Of a DNA stretch of 64,000 nucleotides, positions 55,471 to 63,375 are shown in pieces (the stretch's first letter is position 1; every line of letters begins with the position of its first letter). The notes beneath the pieces are model-generated. The model worked only from the letters and a program-made list of their open reading frames with translations, was not told where the DNA came from and ran no database searches. The stretch is from positions 124,001 through 188,000 of the forward strand of contig NZ_BCQM01000006.1 in NCBI RefSeq assembly GCF_001552075.1. Direction: 5' to 3'. Origin of the DNA: Arthrobacter luteolus NBRC 107841. GTDB taxonomy: Bacteria; Actinomycetota; Actinomycetes; Actinomycetales; Micrococcaceae. The translations under genes and the position numbers were made by a program.

Positions 55471-57144
55471 TCAGCGGCTCCGGGTTTCGGCGGCACCTGC
55501 CGCCAGCAGCGCACCCGGATTGAGGATCCCGGCGGGGTCGAGCTCGGCCTTCACCGCGCTGAGCACGCGCAGGCCGAGTCCGCCGATCTCGCGCTCTAGC
55601 CAGGGGGCATGGTCGCGGCCGACGGCGTGATGATGGCTGATCGTGCCGCCGCCGGCCATGATTGCGTCGTTCACGCGCGGCTTCACCTCGTCCCAGACCT
55701 CAAGGGCGTCGCCCTTCACTCCCGCGAGGACCGTGAAGTAGAGCGCAGCGCCCGTGGGATAGACGTGCGAGACGTGGGAAAGCACCAGCGATTTCGCCCG
55801 GTGCGCGGAGAAGCCGAGGGTGATCGCCTCGGTAACCTCGCGCTTCAGCCGCTCGAGGTTGGACCAGGTCGTGGCGGTCTCCAGGGTTTCGCAGAAAACC
55901 CCGTGATCGAGCAGCGAATCGCGCAGGTACGGCGCGTTGAACCGGCCGTGCACCCACTCTTCGGCTGGCCGCTCTCCTGCGTGCGTCCCACCCGCGGCCG
56001 TGAGGACGGCGGCCGTGCGCGCCCGCCGGTCGGCCGTGATGGCGGCCTCGCCCTCGAAGACCGTGATGACGCTGCATCCCTTCGTGAGCGCCTTGCCGAT
56101 GCGCCCCACCTGCGCGAGGCTCACCCCCGTCTCGGCCTCATCGGAGAGGCGGATGACGGTCGGCCCGGTGCCGAGCTGCGCGACCTGCCGCAGTGCGTTC
56201 GCGCCCGCGGTGAAGTCGCGGAAGGTCCAGGCGTCGTGCAGCCGCACCTCCGGCACCGGGTGCACCCGCAGCCGTACCTCGGTGATGACGCCGAAGGCAC
56301 CTTCGGAACCCAGGAAAAGCTGCACGAGGTCGGGGCCGGCAGCCGAACCCGGCGCGCGCCCAAGATCGAGTTCGCCGCTCGGGGTCACAACACGCAGCCC
56401 CGTGACCATCGCGTCGAAACGGCCGTACCCCGAGGAGTTCTGGCCGGAGGAGCGGGTGGCCGCGAAACCGCCGATCGTCGCGTAGCGGAAACTCTGCGGG
56501 TAGTGCCCAAGTTCGAAGCCGTGCGCGGCAAGCAGCGCCTCAGCCTCCGGCGCGGTCGTGCCCGCGCGGAGGGTCGCCTCGCCGCTCAGCACGTCGAGTG
56601 AGACGAGCCCGGAGAGCCGGTGCAGTTTGAGGCTGACGACGGCGCGGCGGTGACTGCCGCCGCGGCCGGTCCCGCCCTCGGGGTCCAGCCCGCCGACAAC
56701 GGACGTTCCCCCGCCGAACGGCACTACGGCGATCCCGCGCTCACCCGCGAGCCGCAGCACCGCGGCGATCTCGGCGTCGTCGGCCGGGTCGACGACCGCA
56801 TCCGGCGCGTGCTGCCGCACCGCGCGGCGCCGCAGCAGGTCCAGCGTTGACTTACCGCCCGCATGCCGGATGCGTGCCTCGCGGTCGGTGCGCACATGTT
56901 CTTCGCCGACGATGGCTGCCAACGCAAGCCTGTCGGCCTCGGAAAGAGCGGAGTCCGCGAGTTCGACCTCATCGATGGAGACGGCGGGTGCGGGGCGCGG
57001 GATACGGCCAAGCTTGACGGGCAGCAGAGCCCGCACCGCGCCGGGCAGGTCTTTGGCCTTGGCGGGGTCACCCCAGCCGTTCCAGCGCATCGGTCCGGGG
57101 GCGGCACTGGGATTTACACTGTGGGCTGCGTCATCGTCGAGCAT
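55471..57144 (-). CDS. AGPS-like FAD-linked oxidase/alkyl-DHAP synthase family
   Basis: A 557-residue flavoprotein with the FAD_binding_4 fold (VVPFGGGTSVVGG) and the family-specific N-terminal RWNGWGDP, GHYPQSFRYATIGGFAATRSSGQNS, GTISHHHAVGRDHAPW and DPAGILNPG. The HHH motif and RWNGWGDP are marks of alkyl-dihydroxyacetonephosphate synthase, the enzyme that forms the ether bond of ether lipids. The Mtb neighbour Rv2251 is similar. Whether this enzyme makes ether lipid or merely oxidises a hydroxy acid is not settled by sequence. First gene of the operon; divergent from tetR. Confidence 0.8.
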   Translation of the reverse strand: MLDDDAAHSVNPSAAPGPMRWNGWGDPAKAKDLPGAVRALLPVKLGRIPRPAPAVSIDEVELADSALSEADRLALAAIVGEEHVRTDREARIRHAGGKSTLDLLRRRAVRQHAPDAVVDPADDAEIAAVLRLAGERGIAVVPFGGGTSVVGGLDPEGGTGRGGSHRRAVVSLKLHRLSGLVSLDVLSGEATLRAGTTAPEAEALLAAHGFELGHYPQSFRYATIGGFAATRSSGQNSSGYGRFDAMVTGLRVVTPSGELDLGRAPGSAAGPDLVQLFLGSEGAFGVITEVRLRVHPVPEVRLHDAWTFRDFTAGANALRQVAQLGTGPTVIRLSDEAETGVSLAQVGRIGKALTKGCSVITVFEGEAAITADRRARTAAVLTAAGGTHAGERPAEEWVHGRFNAPYLRDSLLDHGVFCETLETATTWSNLERLKREVTEAITLGFSAHRAKSLVLSHVSHVYPTGAALYFTVLAGVKGDALEVWDEVKPRVNDAIMAGGGTISHHHAVGRDHAPWLEREIGGLGLRVLSAVKAELDPAGILNPGALLAAGAAETRSR

Positions 57145-57146
57145 GC

Positions 57147-57161
57147 GTTACAGTGTGACAG
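57147..57161. promoter_or_regulatory. Direct repeat between AGPS-like and TetR genes
   Basis: GTTACAG and GTGACAG occur with an 8-bp period in the 20-bp gap between the divergent start codons. With so short a gap both transcripts are probably leaderless or start inside the genes. It is a possible TetR site. Confidence 0.4.
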
Positions 57162-57164
57162 ATT

Positions 57165-57809
57165 ATGGAACATCGTCAAGCCGCAGCAGGTGCTGTCTCA
57201 GGTACCCAGGCCCGCCCCTGGTCTGCCAGGCAGGCCGTTGAGTGGCCCGTATGGGACGCGACCGAGCAGCGGATGCTCGATGCCGCCGCCGAGCTCATCG
57301 CGGCACGGGGAGTGCACGGCGTCACCATCGCGGAGGTCGCCCGCAATGCTGCGGTGAGCCGCCCAACCGTCTACCGCCGCTGGGCGAGCGCCGACGACAT
57401 CGTTCGCGCTGCCCTGCTGCGCGCCGCCGTCGGCATCATTGACGCTTTCGGCGCGCCCGCAACGACCCGGGCCGAGATCGTGCGCGATGTGCTGCGCTTC
57501 TCGGAGCTCTTCCGCGAGGATGCGCTCTACGGCCGCCTGCTCGAACGCGAACCCGAGGTGTTTATGCGCTACACGCTGCAGCGCATCGGCACGAGCCAGC
57601 GCGTTATCCTGCACTGGCTCACCGCCGCGGTCACGGCCGCCCAGCGTGGCGGCACCGTCCGGGAAGGCAACCCCGGGGAGATCTCGGTCATGCTCCTGCT
57701 CATTGCACAGTCCGCGATCCTGTCGCACAACACCGTCTCCACCCTCATCGACGAGTCACATTGGAGCACTGAACTATGGCACGCACTCGACGGGCATCTG
57801 CGCCCCTAA
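57165..57809 (+). CDS. TetR-family regulator of the lipid cluster
   Basis: A 214-residue TetR protein. The helix-turn-helix reads VTIAEVARNAAVSRPTVYRRWAS. A 30-residue N-terminal extension precedes it, so the true start may be internal. It is divergent from the AGPS-like operon and overlaps glpD by 34 bp. The pair matches Rv2250c by position. It probably senses a lipid or acyl-CoA and controls both directions. Confidence 0.85.
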   Translation: MEHRQAAAGAVSGTQARPWSARQAVEWPVWDATEQRMLDAAAELIAARGVHGVTIAEVARNAAVSRPTVYRRWASADDIVRAALLRAAVGIIDAFGAPATTRAEIVRDVLRFSELFREDALYGRLLEREPEVFMRYTLQRIGTSQRVILHWLTAAVTAAQRGGTVREGNPGEISVMLLLIAQSAILSHNTVSTLIDESHWSTELWHALDGHLRP

Positions 57810-59389
57810 GCCAGGCCGCACCCGGCTCCGCCGCCCTTAACGCGGGCCGCCGGGCGCGCGAGCTCGACGCGCTCAGCGCAGGCGGTTCCCCCGTCGACGT
57901 GCTCGTGATCGGCGGCGGCGTCACGGGTGCCGGGGTCGCGCTCGATGCGGCCGCGCGTGGGCTCTCGGTTGTGCTCGTCGAAGCGCACGACCTCGCGTTC
58001 GGCACCAGCCGCTGGAGTTCGAAGCTCGTGCACGGGGGCCTTCGCTACCTCGCCTCGGGCAACCTGGGCGTCGCCCGCGAGAGTGCCATCGAGCGGCACC
58101 TCCTGATGACCCGCACAGCACCCCATCTGGTCCGCACACTCCCCCAGCTCGTGCCCCTCGTGCCCGCGGTGACGACGCGGCAGCGGGTCCTCGGCGGCCT
58201 CGGGTTCGGCCTCGGCGACGGCCTGCGGCTGACCGCCGGCACACCCGGCTCGGTGCTGCCCCACCCGCGTCGCATCGGCCGCGGCGAGACCCTGCGGCTC
58301 GCTCCCGCCACGCGGCGCGAGGGCCTGCGCGGCGGGCTGCTCTCCTACGACGGGCAACTCGTCGACGACGCCCGGCTCGTCATCGCTATAGCCCGCACCG
58401 CGGCGGCGCTCGGCGCGGCCGTGCTCACGCGGATGCGGGCCACCTCGGTAACGGCCGACGGCGCCCTGCTCGAGGATACGCTCGGCGGCGGATCGCTGCG
58501 GGTGCGCGCCAGGACCGTCGTGAATGCGGCCGGCGTCTGGGCGGGCGAGATTGACCCGGGCATCCGGCTGCGCCCGAGCCGCGGGACACACCTCGTGCTC
58601 GACGCGGCGGCTATGGGACATCCCCTCGCCGCACTCACCGTGCCCCACCCGGGTTCCATCAGCCGCTACGTCTTCGCCCTGCCCCAGCAGCTCGGACGGG
58701 TGGTCGTGGGCCTCACCGATGAAGATGCCCCGGGACCGGTGCCGGAGGTGCCGGCACCGACCGACGGCGAGATCGACTTCCTGCTCGCGACGCTCTCCAC
58801 CGCACTCGAACGCGAGCTGGGGCGCGTCGACGTGCTCGGCGCCTTCGCAGGCCTGCGTCCCCTCATCGACTCAGGCGGGGGCGCGACGGCTGACTTGTCG
58901 CGGCGCCACCATGTGGGCGTCTCTCCCGGCGGCATTGTCAACGTGCTCGGCGGCAAGCTCACCACCTACCGGGCGATGGCCGAGGACGCCGTGGGTCTGG
59001 CTATGCGGCACGGCGGACTCAACGGCGGCGAGTGCCGCACACGCGCGTTGCCGCTCGTCGGCGCGCCGGGGTCACCCGTTGCGGTGACGCGGTCAGATCC
59101 ATCTGGTGCCACGGATGCGGCTCTGCCACCCTCGCTCGTGGCCCGGTTCGGTGCAGAGGCGCCCGCCGTGCTCGCCCGGGCGCGCACCGCCAACCCGGCC
59201 ACGCTGATCGCACCCGGCATCGACGTCACCCGCGCCGAGATCGAGTTCGCAGTCCGCTCCGAAGGAGCCCTCGACGTCAACGATGTGCTGGACCGGCGCA
59301 CCCGCATAGGCCTCGTCGCCGCCGATCGCGAGAACGCCCGGACCGCGGTGGAGTCACTCGTCGGGGAGGCGCTCACGCAGGTCAGTTGA
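57776..59389 (+). CDS. glpD: Glycerol-3-phosphate dehydrogenase (GlpD)
   Basis: A 537-residue membrane-associated flavoprotein that oxidises glycerol 3-phosphate to dihydroxyacetone phosphate. The FAD loop is VIGGGVTGAGVALDAAARG; FGTSRWSSKLVHGGLRYLASG, RGTHLVL and GGKLTTYRAMAEDA are family marks. It supplies the substrate of an AGPS-type enzyme, which fits the divergent neighbour. The ATG lies inside the tetR end with GGAG ten bases upstream. Confidence 0.93.
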   Translation: MARTRRASAPLSQAAPGSAALNAGRRARELDALSAGGSPVDVLVIGGGVTGAGVALDAAARGLSVVLVEAHDLAFGTSRWSSKLVHGGLRYLASGNLGVARESAIERHLLMTRTAPHLVRTLPQLVPLVPAVTTRQRVLGGLGFGLGDGLRLTAGTPGSVLPHPRRIGRGETLRLAPATRREGLRGGLLSYDGQLVDDARLVIAIARTAAALGAAVLTRMRATSVTADGALLEDTLGGGSLRVRARTVVNAAGVWAGEIDPGIRLRPSRGTHLVLDAAAMGHPLAALTVPHPGSISRYVFALPQQLGRVVVGLTDEDAPGPVPEVPAPTDGEIDFLLATLSTALERELGRVDVLGAFAGLRPLIDSGGGATADLSRRHHVGVSPGGIVNVLGGKLTTYRAMAEDAVGLAMRHGGLNGGECRTRALPLVGAPGSPVAVTRSDPSGATDAALPPSLVARFGAEAPAVLARARTANPATLIAPGIDVTRAEIEFAVRSEGALDVNDVLDRRTRIGLVAADRENARTAVESLVGEALTQVS

Positions 59390-59409
59390 GTATCCGGGGC
59401 ACACCCCTC

Positions 59410-59755
59410 TCACATCAGGTGCCCGACGAAGATCCTGGCCGCGTCTTCCTCCGCGAACTGCGGGACACCGCGGTGACCACCCATGTCGGCTTGCAGGGTT
59501 TTCTCCTGGGAGCCGAATGCATCGAACAGATCCAGGGCCAGCTGCCGGTCGTTCCGTTCGTCGTCCCACCGCAGCAGGACATGCAGCGGAATTGTGAGTT
59601 GGCGGGCCTCATCAAACATCGCCCGGGGCACGAAGCTCCCGGTGAAAAGGCCGGCGGCCGCGATGCGCGGTTCGACCAGCGGCAGGACCAGCCGGTCAAC
59701 AATCTCGTCGACCGGTTTCCCGGCGGCCAATGCCCGGTGTAGATCGGTGCGTGGT
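59410..59755 (-). pseudogene. Dienelactone-hydrolase-like gene, gutted copy 2
   Basis: Paralogue of 49898-50632. Only the part corresponding to residues from about 95 to the end remains, with a deletion of about 42 codons between LPLV and EPRIAAAG that removes the nucleophile Ser. The tail (FTGSFVPRAMFDEARQLTIPLHV...) is well kept. No start codon with a site. It should be inactive. Confidence 0.85.
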
Positions 59756-59789
59756 AGCCCGCAGTGCCTCCCTGACAGGAGGTTGCAGC

Positions 59790-60995
59790 TTAGAGCCGGC
59801 GCTGCCGGGTGCCCCCGCGCCAGCCGAGAAATGCCCCCACCGATACAGCGCAGCCAACGGCAACCATTCTGCGGGTTTTTGTGTTGCGAAGCTCCCGACC
59901 CTCCAACTGCGACTGCAGGTGTTCGATAGCTTCACCCTGGGAACTGCAGCTGCAGCAACCAACAGAGACAGGTACCCGTTCGGCTACCTGTTTGGCTTCG
60001 ACGTTGCTGCCCAGCAAGTCCTCCAGATCATTGATTTCACCAGATATCCGCACGCGTGCCTCGACCAGAGATTTACGCGCCAATGCGTTGACTGCACCAT
60101 TAAGCGACCAATTCGGAATCCGTGACTTTTCGCGTCTGGAATAAATAAAAGTACTTACCGACACGGACACCATAATTAACACGAGAGCAAGGATTATCTC
60201 CCACGGCATGGATATTTCACCAAGCAACGCAACTGCCACGGTCATGACCAAGGAGAGGACAACAAAAAGCGGAAATATCCATGAACCCCATCTGACGACA
60301 GCATAGAATTCTGTGAGGAAATTGTACCGAGCATAAGCATATGCGCCCACCAGCACAGTGGTTGGAATCAAATTGAAAAGAAGAACACCAGGCACCTGAG
60401 CCGGCTCCTTGAACGCCGGAAGAGCTGCTGCCGCTGTGATGAAGAGGACATTGCCCACAATGACCAGCAGCGGCCGTCCACGCGCACCCCTGCCCAAACC
60501 CCTTGACCTAGCCACAACCTTGCTCAAGTCCCCATGAAGCCGGCTCGCAGATTCTTTGCCTACCACAACAAAACGACCCAGGTTCGTGGCCAGAAAAAAC
60601 ATCAGGCAGAATGTTGGAACAACAACAATGATCATCCCAAAGCGTTCCGGTCGGTTGAAGGATCCGAGAGCAATGAAGACAATCATGGTTGCCGCGGCCG
60701 CTGTCATCATTTCAGCGGCGAATCCCAACTCATTCCTGGACTTATCAGCGAGTTGCTGGTCACTGTAAAACTGTCTCCCCAAAGATGCCGCATAGAATCC
60801 CAGCAAGACCGTGATATAAACAGTCAGCACCCATCCGAGCTGATCGAAAAGAACATTTCCAGCGCTGATAATCGACTCATTTTCCCATAAGGGAACTGCC
60901 TCACCTGCGAAGGCAAAGGCCAACACCAACATCACAACCACGAACAGAAGGCACAGAGCAGACGTCTCAATACTTGTCTCCCGGTACGATCTCAT
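59790..60995 (-). CDS. Multi-spanning membrane protein of unknown function
   Basis: About 401 residues, with roughly eight membrane segments in the first 300 residues, one possible C-terminal segment, and a soluble part with a helical stretch and a Cys cluster (SVGCCSCSSQGEAIEHL). I recognise no family. The base composition, about half G+C in places, is plainly lower than the neighbours. It sits between a hydrolase remnant and the intact deaminase, so it was probably acquired. ATG 60995 with AAGGTAGG is preferred to the longer frame up to 61067. Confidence 0.75.
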   Translation of the reverse strand: MRSYRETSIETSALCLLFVVVMLVLAFAFAGEAVPLWENESIISAGNVLFDQLGWVLTVYITVLLGFYAASLGRQFYSDQQLADKSRNELGFAAEMMTAAAATMIVFIALGSFNRPERFGMIIVVVPTFCLMFFLATNLGRFVVVGKESASRLHGDLSKVVARSRGLGRGARGRPLLVIVGNVLFITAAAALPAFKEPAQVPGVLLFNLIPTTVLVGAYAYARYNFLTEFYAVVRWGSWIFPLFVVLSLVMTVAVALLGEISMPWEIILALVLIMVSVSVSTFIYSRREKSRIPNWSLNGAVNALARKSLVEARVRISGEINDLEDLLGSNVEAKQVAERVPVSVGCCSCSSQGEAIEHLQSQLEGRELRNTKTRRMVAVGCAVSVGAFLGWRGGTRQRRL

Positions 60996-61167
60996 GTTTT
61001 GGCCTACCTTATTCATGTGCAGCTGACCCCATTTGTCCTTCGCAACCAGTAGCGGGGCAGATCCCACACCGAATTAATAATCGGCGGTTCCCACCAACAA
61101 GTTAGGCAACTTCGACCGGGACCTAGACCCGTGGGGCCAGGACCGCCCACCCTCGCCGCAGGTGGGT

Positions 61168-61659
61168 TCAGCGCCCGTTCTGGAGTGCGTGGAGCGCACG
61201 CATTTCGTCCCGCAGTTCAGCAACCGGGCCAGCTGTGTCAGCACCGGGCACGACGGCGGTGATCGGCAGGTTGGCCACCGGCCCAGCCGGTACTCCCCAC
61301 TCCGCCAGCCACTCCGAGAGCTGTGCGCCGCTGGCGGCGTACACGACGCGTCCAAGCCCCACCCAGCCGTGGGCCGCCGCGCACATCGGGCAGTGTTCCC
61401 CGGAGGTGTAAACCGTGCTGGCTGCGCGTTCGGCGGGTGTTTGGTGCTCGGCAGCCCACCGGGCGATCTCGAATTCGGGGTGACGGGTGGCGTCGCCGTC
61501 CTTGACGCGGTTCCGGTCTTCGAAGAGCACCTGCCCGTCGGGATCCACGAGCAAGGAGCCGAATGGCTCGTCCCCGTCCTCCCAGGCAGAGCGGGCAAGC
61601 TCGGCGCAGCGGCGCAGGTGGTTCAGTTCAGTGGGGGTGGGCACGTAGAACGTTGTCAT
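61168..61659 (-). CDS. Nucleoside/cytidine-deaminase-fold deaminase (copy 2, intact)
   Basis: A 163-residue zinc deaminase of the guanine deaminase/tRNA-adenosine type. The zinc ligands are in HPEFE (HxE) and EHCPMC (PCxxC-like); FGSLLVD and YTSGEHC fit the fold. It deaminates a nucleobase or nucleoside, which one unknown. The start has GAGG three bases before ATG 61659. Copy 1 at 51480-51986 is frameshifted. Confidence 0.88.
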   Translation of the reverse strand: MTTFYVPTPTELNHLRRCAELARSAWEDGDEPFGSLLVDPDGQVLFEDRNRVKDGDATRHPEFEIARWAAEHQTPAERAASTVYTSGEHCPMCAAAHGWVGLGRVVYAASGAQLSEWLAEWGVPAGPVANLPITAVVPGADTAGPVAELRDEMRALHALQNGR

Positions 61660-61702
61660 GGCCTCAGGCTAGCAAGGCATTCATCCACACCCGCCACGGG
61701 GA

Positions 61703-62644
61703 TCAGCCGTGCCGGCACCCCGCCGGCTCGTGCTCGGCGATGTGCTCGGTCTCGATTTGGAAGGTTGAATGGTGGATGGAGACCTCAAAGTGCCCGGCGA
61801 CGCAGGCCTTGACCTGTTGCAGCGTCTCGGCGGCGTGTCCGTCGGTGAAACACTCGTCGTCGACGACGACGTGGGCGGTCAGGATAGGCAGGCCCGTCGC
61901 GACGGTGGAGGCATGGAGGTCATGCACGTCCTTGACGTGGTCGAGTTCGAGGATGTGCGTACGCACCTCGTCGAGGTCGAGGCCCTTGGGGGTGAACTCC
62001 ATCAGCGCCCTGGTCGTCTCCCTCATGAGTTTGAAGGCGCGGGGCACAATCAGGGCTGCGATGAGCAGGCCGGCAATGGCGTCGGCCTGCATAAAGCCGG
62101 TCGTGGCGATGACAATTGCCGCGACAACCACTCCAAGGGAGCCGAGTGCATCGTTGAGGACTTCGAGGAAGGCCGCCCGCATGTTGAAGTTCGAGTCCCG
62201 GCCGGAGGCAAGGACGGCGACCGCGATGATGTTCGCTGCGAGGCCAACGAGGCCGAAGATGAGCAGCTCGCCGGCGGGCACCTCTGCGGGTTCGAACAGC
62301 CGCCGGATGCCCTCGATGACCGCATAGGTTCCAACCACAAGAAGCAGGGTCGACTGGCCAAGAGCGGCGATCACCTCGATCCGCCGGAACCCCCAGGTCC
62401 GCGTGGAGTTTGCGGGTTTGAGCATCAGGGTGGCAGCGATCAGTGCGACCAGAAGCCCGGTCGAATCCGCGACGGCGTGGGCGGTATCGGTCAGCAGGGC
62501 CAGGCTGCCGGTCAGGACCGAGCCCACCGCCTGGGCAAGAACGATGACAGCCGTCAGGGAGAAGGCGATCCACAGCTTCCTGCGGAAGTCTCCGGGATGC
62601 CCGGACCCGCCGGCAGCGGGACCGTGATAATGTCCTGCACCCAT
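61703..62644 (-). CDS. CDF-family metal cation exporter
   Basis: A 313-residue cation diffusion facilitator with six membrane segments and a cytoplasmic C-terminal metallochaperone-like domain. The TM2 site has HAVAD; in TM5 the usual HxxxD reads ExxxD (EVLND), so the metal may differ from zinc. A His-containing N-terminus (HYHGPAAGGSGH) is visible. ATG 62644 has GGAGGAGG; the open frame upstream overlaps the arsR gene and is discarded. It is two bases from arsR, so the two are one operon. Confidence 0.9.
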   Translation of the reverse strand: MGAGHYHGPAAGGSGHPGDFRRKLWIAFSLTAVIVLAQAVGSVLTGSLALLTDTAHAVADSTGLLVALIAATLMLKPANSTRTWGFRRIEVIAALGQSTLLLVVGTYAVIEGIRRLFEPAEVPAGELLIFGLVGLAANIIAVAVLASGRDSNFNMRAAFLEVLNDALGSLGVVVAAIVIATTGFMQADAIAGLLIAALIVPRAFKLMRETTRALMEFTPKGLDLDEVRTHILELDHVKDVHDLHASTVATGLPILTAHVVVDDECFTDGHAAETLQQVKACVAGHFEVSIHHSTFQIETEHIAEHEPAGCRHG

Positions 62645-62646
62645 CG

Positions 62647-63036
62647 CTAAACCTCCTCCGTAGCTGATGCGGGGAGAGTGTGCGGCAGCCGCAGGTGTGT
62701 GCAGAGCGTGGCCTGTGTGCCGGTCGCGTCGAGGAGGTGTTCGGCGGCGGCGATGAGGGTGCGCAGCAGCTCCGGCTCGGTCAGCGAGTACCAGGTCGAA
62801 CGTCCTTCGGGACGCATGGCCGCGAGTCCGCACTCAACGAGGAAGCCAACGTGCTTGCTTACCGTCGACTGGGCGAGGCCCATATGGTCAACGAGGTCCC
62901 GGACCCGGTGCTCGCCCGAGGCGAGGTGCTGCACGATCGCCAGGCGCGTCGGCTCAGCGAAGGCCTGGAACAGGTGTGCATACGCGGCCGTCGCCACATC
63001 ATCGAGGGGCGTCAACCCCGGCTTTATAATCGCCAT
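62647..63036 (-). CDS. ArsR/SmtB-family metal-sensing repressor
   Basis: A 129-residue winged-helix repressor (MGLAQSTVSKHVGFLVECGL). Two Cys, Cys69 and Cys112, are candidates for metal ligands, as in CmtR-type sensors. The start ATG 63036 lies inside the operator dyad. It controls the CDF exporter gene that follows. Confidence 0.88.
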   Translation of the reverse strand: MAIIKPGLTPLDDVATAAYAHLFQAFAEPTRLAIVQHLASGEHRVRDLVDHMGLAQSTVSKHVGFLVECGLAAMRPEGRSTWYSLTEPELLRTLIAAAEHLLDATGTQATLCTHLRLPHTLPASATEEV

Positions 63037-63061
63037 AGGGCGATCATATCGCATTATGGCG
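63031..63061 (-). promoter_or_regulatory. 31-bp dyad operator of the arsR-CDF operon
   Basis: Nested perfect dyads centred on 63046: CGCCATA (63031-63037) with TATGGCG (63055-63061), and GCGAT (63040-63044) with ATCGC (63048-63052). It contains the start codon and a -10 TATGAT (63048-63043) six bases before the A of ATG, so the transcript is probably leaderless and is shut off by bound ArsR. Confidence 0.75.
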
Positions 63062-63162
63062 ATGAGTTTGGCTCCAACCCACAGGGCCACCCAGCGGATC
63101 CTGTGGCAGACCCCCGGAAACGACAAAAGCCCGACAGAACTTGCGTTCCATCAGGCTTATCG

Positions 63163-63236
<74 letters not shown>

Positions 63237-63320
63237 TTACTTCATTGACCCGCTAGCCGGAGCATTCCCGGCCGAACCAACTCAAATACTCTACAACAGA
63301 CTTGCCGATTTCCCCGCATC

Positions 63321-63360
63321 GGAGCTGCCCCGGAGTTCATATTGGCTCCGGGGCAGCTCC
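63321..63360 (-). terminator. Hairpin downstream of der
   Basis: Perfect 15-bp stem (63321-63335 with 63346-63360) with a 10-base loop, 15 bp past the der stop. No T run follows, so termination strength is uncertain. It separates der from the tRNA gene. Confidence 0.65.
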
Positions 63361-63375
63361 CTATGCTAAAGACTG

